A stretch of DNA of 64,000 bases, from positions 248,001 to 312,000 of the forward strand of contig NZ_JAKRGA010000001.1 in assembly GCF_022347785.1 (NCBI RefSeq), read 5' to 3'. Positions 17,309-24,992 of the stretch are shown here, piece by piece; the first letter of the stretch is position 1, and every line of letters begins with the position of its first letter. Both the position numbers and the translations under genes were made by a program. The notes below the pieces were generated by a model. It was not told where the DNA came from and searched no databases. It worked only from the letters and a program-made list of their open reading frames with translations. The DNA comes from Psychrobium sp. MM17-31 (GTDB taxonomy: Bacteria; Pseudomonadota; Gammaproteobacteria; Enterobacterales; Psychrobiaceae).

Positions 17309-18763
17309 ATGCACACTTTTAAACTCTCGCTTGCAGCGCTTAGCTGTAGTCTTTTATTTGGTTGTGGTGGCGGTTCATCACCATCGTCGCAAAATGAACC
17401 CGATCCAATTGTCCCGCAAACAACTACGTACAGTGGTAAAGTTATCGACGGCTACGTATCTGGTGCAACAGTATGGTTAGATATTAACGGTAATGGTGAA
17501 CAAGACGATAATGAACCATCGACGGTGTCAAAAGAAGCCGGCGATTACGCGTTTGAGTTTACAGACCAACAAGCACGCTGTGTTCCTTACGCAACTATGT
17601 ATGTTTCTGTGCCTGTCGGCGCCATTGATGAAGACCTTGGTGAAGTGACCGAAGCTTATGAAATGTCATTTCCGCCAGCACTAGCGCCAATTGAAGACAA
17701 AACACTGCTTAACATTTCACCGTTAACCTCGGTGATTTGGGAGCAGATTAACACCAAATATAAAACTCAAGATAAAGCAAAAATATTGAGTTGTGACGCC
17801 CTCATTAGCGACGCGAATCTGCGTAATGAAATCAGCGATGAAATTAAAACAGTCACCAATGAACTGGTGCAGTTTTATAATTTATCGGCAGAGCAAATGT
17901 ATGCCGATTTTATCAAGAACGATGATTCTAAAGCTTACGCTTTGGCGCAATCGATTGTGACTGGCTTGAAGTCTGCCTATGAACAACGTACCGCTCTGCA
18001 ACAAAAACATCCGAATGCCGAAGTTCGTGTCCGCGTCTATCAAAGTGATAAGCACGACGCCGAATACAAATTTGATAAAGCGTGGTATCGAGATATTGTC
18101 ATTTACGACGACGGCCAAGACATCATTGAAACAGTTAAATTAAAAGATGGCGATAACTTAAATCAAGTAGGCGCCGTGTTAACTCATTTGCAAGCAAGTG
18201 ATTCAGCATGGGGCAACAATACACAATACAGCCCGAGCTTAAGGCAACGTATAGATACCTACCGCAACCCGCAAGGCAGCTACTACTGCACAGGTAACGA
18301 GCGATTAATGTTTACCAAAGATGGTGTAAAGTATGAGTTCGTAAACAGCGTTCCATATCGCGATTCTGCCGATGGTACCGATTGCGCTAGCACTACTTTC
18401 AATGACATTTTCGAACGCCAATACAGCTTTAGCTACCAAGAGTCTGGCGATACTTTTAGTACCGAATTATTCTTCCGTGATAGCGAAGTAGAGTTTGAGA
18501 AATTTACGCAGTGGGTGGATTTAAAAGCGAACGCAGCAACACTCGAACTGACGCAACTTGCGGATTATCTATCGACCATCGATTACAAATATGACGACGC
18601 AGTGAGTTTAACCACCAACTACTGGCGTAAACGCCATGAATCAGGCACCACGCAAATCGATCAATACAGTAATGGTACATGGAAAAAGACTGTCACGAAT
18701 AACGATGGTACACGTACCGAAACATGCAGTACTGACGGTGTCACTTACGGTGCCTGTAGTTAA
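17309..18763 (+). CDS. Lipoprotein of unknown function with a calcium-loop-like segment
   Basis: A 484-residue protein with a lipoprotein signal ending LFGCGGGSS (Cys at residue 19) and a Pro/Ser linker. An early domain contains GYVSGATVWLDINGNGEQDDNEPS, a pattern seen in Ca-binding, Ig-like modules of marine lipoproteins. The rest is long, mixed alpha/beta, with several paired Cys (for example CTGNERL, CSTDGVTYGACS at the end) that may form disulfides. I recognise no enzyme motif. Start ATG with AAAAGGA upstream. Convergent with the next gene, with an 11-base gap. Confidence 0.75.
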   Translation: MHTFKLSLAALSCSLLFGCGGGSSPSSQNEPDPIVPQTTTYSGKVIDGYVSGATVWLDINGNGEQDDNEPSTVSKEAGDYAFEFTDQQARCVPYATMYVSVPVGAIDEDLGEVTEAYEMSFPPALAPIEDKTLLNISPLTSVIWEQINTKYKTQDKAKILSCDALISDANLRNEISDEIKTVTNELVQFYNLSAEQMYADFIKNDDSKAYALAQSIVTGLKSAYEQRTALQQKHPNAEVRVRVYQSDKHDAEYKFDKAWYRDIVIYDDGQDIIETVKLKDGDNLNQVGAVLTHLQASDSAWGNNTQYSPSLRQRIDTYRNPQGSYYCTGNERLMFTKDGVKYEFVNSVPYRDSADGTDCASTTFNDIFERQYSFSYQESGDTFSTELFFRDSEVEFEKFTQWVDLKANAATLELTQLADYLSTIDYKYDDAVSLTTNYWRKRHESGTTQIDQYSNGTWKKTVTNNDGTRTETCSTDGVTYGACS

Positions 18764-18774
18764 CTGCTATCCGA

Positions 18775-19146
18775 TCACACCTTAGTGTTAATCAAGGTTC
18801 CAACATTGTTTGGCGCTGAGGTGTTAAAAGGCGATTTGTCTTGCGCTTGATAGGCACTAACGCGCTGATTTATCACTTGCTCTGAAATTGGTTGTGATGG
18901 CTCAACGTTCTGAACACTATTTACGGCTTGAGTTGGGTTTACTGATTGGGCGGCGTTAACCGAATTAATTGCTGAAGGGTTGGCAGTCGCATTTACATTA
19001 TCAACGCGCTGTTGTTCGATATTAAGTCGTTCTTGTTCTAATTGTTGCTCATGGGCTTTTTCGCGAACACGGTCCGCGCCTTGCTCGGCTATTTTCTCAC
19101 CGCTACTTAAATTACATGCGGCGCTACAAGATGTTTTGATATACAT
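18775..19146 (-). CDS. Low-complexity coiled-coil protein of unknown function
   Basis: A 123-residue protein without a signal peptide. The N-terminus has two Cys (SCSAAC). A charged helix follows (about residues 15-50, rich in Glu, Gln and Arg), then a Val-Asn-Ala-Gln-rich segment (about residues 50-85) with a loose repeat of NSV/QSV units. Resembles no family I know. Its ATG has GGAGAC 6 bases upstream, which supports expression. It lies downstream of the beta-propeller gene but beyond a strong terminator. Confidence 0.55.
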   Translation of the reverse strand: MYIKTSCSAACNLSSGEKIAEQGADRVREKAHEQQLEQERLNIEQQRVDNVNATANPSAINSVNAAQSVNPTQAVNSVQNVEPSQPISEQVINQRVSAYQAQDKSPFNTSAPNNVGTLINTKV

Positions 19147-19184
19147 ATTGGTCTCCGCGATTTCGAATATAAGTTACAAAAACG

Positions 19185-19222
19185 AAAAAAGAGCTGGCTA
19201 CCATCCCCACAGTAACCAACTC
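19185..19222 (-). terminator. Terminator of the beta-propeller gene
   Basis: On the minus strand an 11-bp stem (19212-19222 with 19191-19201, two G-U pairs) with a 10-base loop is followed by six U from the A-run at 19185-19190. It is 55 bases past the stop at 19278. Confidence 0.75.
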
Positions 19223-19277
19223 AAATAACCAGACCTAGTTGTTTATTTAAAAATTTCAAAAAATTAAAAATATTTTT

Positions 19278-21290
19278 TTAGTCTTTTGCAAATGGCCCTA
19301 AAGTATCGCTGCCCTGCTGCCAATCGCGATACACCACATCATTGCCGTGGATGTAATAGACGCCGTCTTCAATCAAAATGCTGCGCGCGTCGATGCTTGA
19401 AAAATACGAAGCGCTAATATCCTTTTTAAGTGTCACTTGACCGACATTACTCAGTGTTGCATCACTGCCAATTCCCGTAACCTCTAGCAACTGTAAAGTA
19501 CTGGTTAGGAAAGAGCTGCTTTGCGTAGTTGTGGACCAGCTTTCAACGGGAATAGCGACGCGATGGCTATCATTGGCGAGTTTCAAATAACTCAATGCAT
19601 GATGATCAAACTCAACCGGCGTAAAACTGTCTTTATATACTTGATTACCAAGCTGCGCTGGTGATTTTGGTTCGGAAACATCGAATAAACTCACTTGTGC
19701 GCCTTGGTCAACAGTCGGCAAATCGCCATCATCATCGTCGCGCAAAATCACATGCTGCCCTACGCCAAGTAATAATTGCTCGTCAATAGGATGCAAGTAA
19801 GCTGAATAACCAGGGATTTCTAATGTACCTTCGATAACTGGTTCTTCAGGATTTTTTAAATCAATAACATACAATGGATCGATACGCTCAAAAGTTACGA
19901 TATATGCTTTGTCGTTAAAATAACGTACTGCATAGATATCTTCATTTGGCTTACCAATAGCTGTGGAATGTGTTTGATTCGGTAAATGGCCAACGGCCTT
20001 TAGTACTTTACTGCCATCGTCTTTAAATACCGAGAGTTGATGTGTCGGAGTATAGTCTTTGTCATAGGTCGTGCTTATCGTCGTTAAATAATCGCCCTGC
20101 TCATTAAATCTAAACTGACTGTTACGCCAGCCGAAATTACCATCAAGCGTCGCATAAGCCCGGTATTCCACACTGTCATCGGTGATTGCGAACTTGTAAA
20201 TCACGCTCTCTAAGCTCGTTACATCTTGATGATATTGCTCGCCATAAAGATAAACCGCATCTTTCGACACATAGATACCATTGGCTGTTGTATTGATACA
20301 ACGAGACTTAACATTTGTTGGATTATTAGTGTCAATGACAGATAACAACACTAAACCATGATGCCCTGAATTCTCATCAAAGTTTTGCGGCACAAAACAC
20401 TCGTTGTTTGGCACCAATGAAGTTTTATTACCATCAATATCTGTCACATGGGGTAAAAACTCACTCAACGGCGCGTTGTTCAACGCTTTATAAATTGCTT
20501 CATTGTCCTGTGCCATAACACTACTATCAATAACGGTATCAATCGAAGCCGAGAAGCTGCTTACCACGTAAAGCTTGTTTTCGATTTGACGAGACGACAG
20601 CACATAACCGTCGAAAGTAAATTGCTGTTTTAAGTTCGGGGCAGTGTGATTACTCGTATCAAAAATTGACAGTGAAAACTCGTGTTGTGACGGATAAAAG
20701 ATATCGAACATTATTGGCCAGTTGTTATTGGCGGCGGTACTAAATACGCTGACGTTATCGCCATTAACGTACATGCCATCAATAAACTGCTGCTCATCAT
20801 CAACCACTATCGGCGTGTCACTGAGCTTAGTTAGTGAGTTATCCGATTGACGCTGCAAAATCCGCAGCATATCGCTACTTTCGCTTGCCTCAGAGCCGTA
20901 GTTAAACTTGTTATTAATGGTTAAGAACAACTGCTGGCCGTTGTAATGAAAACGATCACTTTCGTCAACGCCAGCCTCTTGGGTAATCGCTTTCGAGTGA
21001 TTGCTATCTGCTGTTTCATTTGCTTGCACGGTAAATAAATTATTTATTGGCGAGGTATGCGCCAAATAAACGCCATTGCGTAATCGTTTGCCGAGACTCG
21101 ACTCGCCCTGTTGACTTAACGCGCCAAATACAAGTGGCTGCTCAGAGCGCTCTGGAAGCGTCGTTGTCGGCTGTGGCGTGGGATTTGGTGTCGGATTAGG
21201 TGTTGGTTGGGTACTACTGCTTCCCCCACCACAACCACTGATTGCAAAAGCTGTAGCAATAATGCTCGATGCCACTAATGATAAATTCAT
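19278..21290 (-). CDS. Beta-propeller domain lipoprotein (PF09826 type)
   Basis: A 670-residue lipoprotein: signal ending ISGCGGGSS (Cys at residue 20), then a Pro-Thr repeat linker (PTPNPTPNPTPQPTTT), then a large propeller domain. The family signature GVDESDRFHYNGQQLFL (about residues 107-123) matches the usual GVDEaDxxxxdGxxlY start of this domain. Repeated strand units such as YVVSSFSAS and YAVRYFNDKAYIVTFERIDPLYVIDL follow. Family members are secreted or anchored in bacteria and archaea with unknown function. The 5' leader carries three 14-bp tandem repeats. AAGGAAC lies 7 bases before the ATG. Confidence 0.86.
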   Translation of the reverse strand: MNLSLVASSIIATAFAISGCGGGSSSTQPTPNPTPNPTPQPTTTLPERSEQPLVFGALSQQGESSLGKRLRNGVYLAHTSPINNLFTVQANETADSNHSKAITQEAGVDESDRFHYNGQQLFLTINNKFNYGSEASESSDMLRILQRQSDNSLTKLSDTPIVVDDEQQFIDGMYVNGDNVSVFSTAANNNWPIMFDIFYPSQHEFSLSIFDTSNHTAPNLKQQFTFDGYVLSSRQIENKLYVVSSFSASIDTVIDSSVMAQDNEAIYKALNNAPLSEFLPHVTDIDGNKTSLVPNNECFVPQNFDENSGHHGLVLLSVIDTNNPTNVKSRCINTTANGIYVSKDAVYLYGEQYHQDVTSLESVIYKFAITDDSVEYRAYATLDGNFGWRNSQFRFNEQGDYLTTISTTYDKDYTPTHQLSVFKDDGSKVLKAVGHLPNQTHSTAIGKPNEDIYAVRYFNDKAYIVTFERIDPLYVIDLKNPEEPVIEGTLEIPGYSAYLHPIDEQLLLGVGQHVILRDDDDGDLPTVDQGAQVSLFDVSEPKSPAQLGNQVYKDSFTPVEFDHHALSYLKLANDSHRVAIPVESWSTTTQSSSFLTSTLQLLEVTGIGSDATLSNVGQVTLKKDISASYFSSIDARSILIEDGVYYIHGNDVVYRDWQQGSDTLGPFAKD

Positions 21291-21308
21291 GACGCTGTTC
21301 CTTTCTTC

Positions 21309-21350
21309 CTAATAGCACTTAACTAATAGCAGTTAACTAATAGCACTTAA
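21309..21350. repeat. Three tandem copies of a 14-bp repeat in the leader of the beta-propeller gene
   Basis: CTAATAGCACTTAA at 21309-21322, CTAATAGCAGTTAA at 21323-21336, CTAATAGCACTTAA at 21337-21350: two identical copies around one with a single change. They lie 19-60 bases upstream of the ATG, in the promoter or 5' UTR. Confidence 0.9.
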
Positions 21351-21440
21351 TGTGCCGCGTTTAAGTCGTTGACGCTTTGATTTGATAATTGCAGTTTAGG
21401 GAAAGTTTTTCGCCACTGATGTTATAAATTGCTACTAGTT

Positions 21441-21498
21441 GTAATCTTATGTAATCCTTAATGAAATCGATGATAATCGATGCTACCTTTAGCATCGA
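21441..21498 (+). promoter_or_regulatory. Tandem 10-bp-spaced repeats and hairpin upstream of the MipA gene
   Basis: GTAATC occurs at 21441 and 21451, and AATCGATG at 21465 and 21475: two pairs, each spaced exactly 10 bp. OmpR-type regulators bind such head-to-tail repeats. A perfect 9-bp hairpin follows (TCGATGCTA 21477-21485, loop CCTT, TAGCATCGA 21490-21498). The likely binder is the response regulator encoded 1.4 kb downstream (inference). Confidence 0.45.
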
Positions 21499-21535
21499 CA
21501 GCAACCTGCCACTATAAAACCTAACGAGTGTATCT

Positions 21536-22465
21536 TTGAAAAAACTGTATTCACTATTACTGACACTGATAATTTGCGCCGCAACGAACGCCTCAGAAGT
21601 TGCCCAAGTAACGGCGATTGAAGCGGCGTCACTTGATAGTCAGCAAGAAAAAGTTGAAATAGGACAATGGAATTTTGCCGTTGGTCTGGGCTATGGACGT
21701 CGTACCAATCCGCTATACGACGGCAAAGACACACCACTTTATCTTCTGCCATCCATTAGCTACTACGGCGAACAAGTATTCTTTGATGACGGCGTGCTGG
21801 GCTATTCTTATGACATCACCCCCAACCTATCGCTTAGTGCTATTACACAACTCAATGCCCATGCCGCAAACTTCTCACGCTGGCATCCAAGTAATTTCTT
21901 TGTAGCACAAACAAATTTATCGGCACGTGAAGATAATTTTTCTCAAAGCCTAGATGTTGTTTCGCCGGCAACAGACGAAGAAATTGCTAAAATGCCAGTA
22001 GCAATATCAGAGCTTGCCGATCGTGATTGGACACTCGATGCAGGATTACAGCTAAACTATTTTGGCGACAGCAACTGGATGCTGCAATTAAATCTACTCC
22101 ACGATGTACTCAACGTATACAACGGCTTAAATGGTCAAATGCGTCTAGAAAAGTCATGGCGCATCAAGAATATCCCTGCGTTATCGCTAAAACTCTTTGG
22201 CACCCTAGACTGGCACAGTCAAAAGCTCGCGAATTACTATTACGGCATTGGTGAGCGTGACACGCAATTAGTCGCTAGTCACTACAGCGCCAAAAGCGGC
22301 GTTAATCGTACCCTTGGCTTTAGTGCAAATTATCATCTATCATCGAATTGGCGAGCAGCACTGAGTTACCGTCTAACGAATTTGGATGCGTCAATCAAAG
22401 ACAGCCCAATGGTTAGAGAAAATCACTCAGACACGCTATTTGTTGGTGCGGTTTACCACTTTTAA
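21536..22465 (+). CDS. MipA/OmpV family outer membrane protein
   Basis: A 309-residue outer-membrane barrel protein. Signal peptide to about residue 19, a short linker, then the family opening WNFAVGLGYGRRTNPLYDGKDTPLYLLPSISYYGEQVFFDDGVLGYS region, amphipathic strands, and a C-terminal aromatic residue (VGAVYHF) as barrel proteins need for insertion. Start is TTG with AACGAG upstream. MipA/OmpV proteins are linked to murein scaffolding or osmotic and antibiotic response in other bacteria; here the role is unknown. First of four genes with DUF3019, a response regulator and a kinase, and probably controlled by them. Confidence 0.88.
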   Translation: MKKLYSLLLTLIICAATNASEVAQVTAIEAASLDSQQEKVEIGQWNFAVGLGYGRRTNPLYDGKDTPLYLLPSISYYGEQVFFDDGVLGYSYDITPNLSLSAITQLNAHAANFSRWHPSNFFVAQTNLSAREDNFSQSLDVVSPATDEEIAKMPVAISELADRDWTLDAGLQLNYFGDSNWMLQLNLLHDVLNVYNGLNGQMRLEKSWRIKNIPALSLKLFGTLDWHSQKLANYYYGIGERDTQLVASHYSAKSGVNRTLGFSANYHLSSNWRAALSYRLTNLDASIKDSPMVRENHSDTLFVGAVYHF

Positions 22466-22498
22466 TTAATGATGGAATATTTGGCGCTTTAGTAGTTA

Positions 22499-22918
22499 AT
22501 GATTGAGCAATCGGGCAACAATAACAATGCAAATATATTGCTTATGGCCACACTGACCTGTGCGGCTATGGTGACGAGCGCTCGCGCCTTGGCAACTAGT
22601 GACAGCCCACAATTTTCTATCTCGCCAACTACCTGCATCGTCAACAAACCCGGCGAAGTTTGCGCTAGTCCACTGCAACTTACATGGCAAGTACCACGTG
22701 CAATGGATTTGTGTTTATACGTACAAAAAGAGCGCCTTAAATGTTGGCGCAACACACAACAAGTTTCCGAAGTACTGGTTTATAAGCTAAGTACTTCCAC
22801 CACCTTTGACTTAAAAGATAATACCCAACGAGTTATCGCCAGCAGTAAAGTCAATGTAAACAGTGCAACATCAAAGCGCTTTAGGCGCAGGCTTAGAGCC
22901 GATTGGAGTGTATTTTAA
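22499..22918 (+). CDS. DUF3019 exported protein
   Basis: A 139-residue protein with an N-terminal hydrophobic signal (about residues 12-30). The DUF3019 pattern is visible: FSISPTTCIVNKPGEVCASPLQLTW, then LCLYVQKERLKCW, giving four conserved Cys that likely form two disulfides in the periplasm. Function unknown. Its TAA shares bases with the ATG of the response regulator (TAATG), so translation is coupled. This suggests the protein works in the same signalling pathway, perhaps as a periplasmic signal input for the kinase (inference). Confidence 0.85.
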   Translation: MIEQSGNNNNANILLMATLTCAAMVTSARALATSDSPQFSISPTTCIVNKPGEVCASPLQLTWQVPRAMDLCLYVQKERLKCWRNTQQVSEVLVYKLSTSTTFDLKDNTQRVIASSKVNVNSATSKRFRRRLRADWSVF

Positions 22919-23637
22919 TGAAACGCGTACTCTTGGTTGAAGACGACAAGCGCCTTGCCGAACTCGTCGACCAATTTTTAACACAAAACGGTTTTGCGGT
23001 TACCGTAATCGATCGCGGAGATATGGTGGCCGATTTTCTTAAGCAACAAGCGCTTAAGCACCAGACACCAGATTTAATCATTTTAGATATTATGCTGCCG
23101 GGCAGTGACGGTTTTTCCATTATCAAACAAATTCGCCATAGTTTTCACAACCCTATTTTATTCTTAACCGCTAAAGACAGCGATTTTGATCATGTCACAG
23201 GTTTAGAATTAGGCGCAGACGATTACATCATAAAACCCGTCGAGCCCCATGTTTTGTTGGCGCGGGTTAACAATGCACTACGCCGTGCAGCACCAAGCAC
23301 ACAAACAAACGGACAAGGCAATTCACAAGAGCTTACTTTTGGTCAGCTTCACATCAACAACTCGATGCGAACAGTCAATTTAGGCGGCGAGAACATTGTA
23401 CTCACCAGCCATGAGTTCGAATTGCTGTGGCTATTAGCGAACAAAGCCGGTGAAGTGCAAAGTCGCGATTTTATTCATAAAGAAATGATTGGCCGTGAAT
23501 ATGACGGCTTCGATCGCAGCGTCGATGTTCGCGTTTCACGCTTGCGTAAAAAGCTTCACGACGATCTGTCCGCTCCCACTCGTATTATCACGGTGTGGGG
23601 CAAAGGCTACATCTTTAGCCCGACAGCTTGGGACTAA
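22918..23637 (+). CDS. OmpR-family response regulator
   Basis: A 239-residue regulator. Receiver domain at residues 1-120, with acidic pocket E8-D9-D10, phosphoacceptor D57 (ILDIMLPG), Thr in FLTAKD near residue 85 and Lys in IIKPV near residue 107. It is followed by a winged-helix domain (about residues 140-235, with LTSHEFELLWLLANKAGEV and VDVRVSRLRKKL). Start at ATG 22918, overlapping the DUF3019 stop. It should bind tandem repeats and activate or repress genes; the nearby MipA promoter is the best candidate. Partner kinase begins 9 bases downstream. Confidence 0.93.
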   Translation: MKRVLLVEDDKRLAELVDQFLTQNGFAVTVIDRGDMVADFLKQQALKHQTPDLIILDIMLPGSDGFSIIKQIRHSFHNPILFLTAKDSDFDHVTGLELGADDYIIKPVEPHVLLARVNNALRRAAPSTQTNGQGNSQELTFGQLHINNSMRTVNLGGENIVLTSHEFELLWLLANKAGEVQSRDFIHKEMIGREYDGFDRSVDVRVSRLRKKLHDDLSAPTRIITVWGKGYIFSPTAWD

Positions 23638-23646
23638 GGCGTACAT

Positions 23647-24891
23647 ATGGCGCGCTTGTTCATTAGTCTTTATTTATTGCTGATAGTGTCAATAGGCGCT
23701 ATTAATTGGCTGTCGGAAAAACTGTGGCAACACTACAACCAACAACCATCAGCGCAAATCATTGCCATTGAACAAGTCGCCAACTCATTGGCGCTCACCC
23801 TTAACGCCAACAATCTAACCGCACTTAGTGAGCGCTTATCACTGCCGATAGTTGAAGTTGCCGCCAACGATATTGCGCTGCTGCCGTGGCAGCAACAAGA
23901 CCTCAACAACCTTCAGCCTGTGCTTACCAGCGACGAGCACGAAAATATCTACGCCTATATACTGCGTAACCAGCAACTCTATCGCGTTGGTCCCTTTAAA
24001 CATTCCCACGATGCTTCACTAATCAAGCCATTGATATTTTTAGTCTCCTACTTGTGTCTCGCCCTGTTTATTGCACTCTGGATTTATCCGCTGTGGCGCG
24101 ATTTAAAACGATTAGAACGCAGCAGCATCGCCTTTAGTCAAGGCGCAAAATCAACGCCAATGCACGTTAACAACGGTTCGGTCATTGCCCCTATTCTGCA
24201 CACCTTTAATAGCATGACGGCGCAAATATCGCGCTTAATAAGCGATCAAAAACAGCTCACCAATGCGGTCTCTCACGAAATTCGCACTCCGCTTTCTCGC
24301 CTAAAATTCGCCTTTGCCATGCTTGATGAAAAGGCGGTGCCACAATTAGATAGCATGCGCCAAGACGTTGCAGAACTAGAGCAGCTCGTTGACGAAATGC
24401 TTAACTATGGTCGCTTAGAAAGCCAAAGCGACAAACTGCGCATGGAAGATGTCAATATTAGCGATTTAGCCAACCACTTAATTGACAAATTAACCCGTCA
24501 CAGCGAACTCAGCGTGATACGCGATATCGACGACAATCTAGTGTGTCATTGCGATGGGCATTTAATCGAACGAGCACTACAAAACTACATTACCAACGCA
24601 CTGCGCTATGCCAAATCCAGCGTGGCTATTCGCATTACCAATGACAATGAAAATTTAGTGTTTGACGTTGAAGATGACGGTGAAGGTATTGCCAAAGACC
24701 AACGAGAATTAGTGTTTGATGCTTTCACACGCCTCGATAAAAGCCGCAACAAAGAAAATGGTGGTTTTGGACTGGGTTTAGCCATCGTTAAGCGCATCGC
24801 TCAATGGCATCAAGGACAGTGTTATGTCACTGACTCTCAATGGCGAGGGGCGAAATTCAGCCTGAAATTGCCTAACATTTCATCACGTTAA
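23647..24891 (+). CDS. Sensor histidine kinase, partner of the OmpR-type regulator
   Basis: A 414-residue inner-membrane kinase. Two membrane helices (about residues 2-17 and 127-149) flank a roughly 110-residue periplasmic sensor without a known fold. A HAMP-like linker follows, then the H-box SHEIRTPLSRLKFA (about residue 213), N-box ALQNYITNALRYA, G1 box DDGEGIAKD and GFGLGLAIVKRI. The set and order are those of EnvZ/RstB-like kinases. Signal unknown; the DUF3019 protein or an outer-membrane state reported by MipA are candidates. Confidence 0.92.
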   Translation: MARLFISLYLLLIVSIGAINWLSEKLWQHYNQQPSAQIIAIEQVANSLALTLNANNLTALSERLSLPIVEVAANDIALLPWQQQDLNNLQPVLTSDEHENIYAYILRNQQLYRVGPFKHSHDASLIKPLIFLVSYLCLALFIALWIYPLWRDLKRLERSSIAFSQGAKSTPMHVNNGSVIAPILHTFNSMTAQISRLISDQKQLTNAVSHEIRTPLSRLKFAFAMLDEKAVPQLDSMRQDVAELEQLVDEMLNYGRLESQSDKLRMEDVNISDLANHLIDKLTRHSELSVIRDIDDNLVCHCDGHLIERALQNYITNALRYAKSSVAIRITNDNENLVFDVEDDGEGIAKDQRELVFDAFTRLDKSRNKENGGFGLGLAIVKRIAQWHQGQCYVTDSQWRGAKFSLKLPNISSR

Positions 24892-24948
24892 TACTTTTTA
24901 ACAAATTTGCTACCAAGCATCCGACTTCCCCTCTAGCATCATCAGACA

Positions 24949-24978
24949 ATTGAGTTACACTAACTCAGTTAACTCAAT
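24949..24978. other. 9-bp inverted repeat ahead of the M16 peptidase gene
   Basis: ATTGAGTTA (24949-24957), 12-base spacer holding another TAACTCA, TAACTCAAT (24970-24978). It ends 14 bases before the ATG, overlapping the expected ribosome site, so it may be an operator or a translational hairpin. Confidence 0.35.
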
Positions 24979-24992
24979 AAGATGATAATAAT

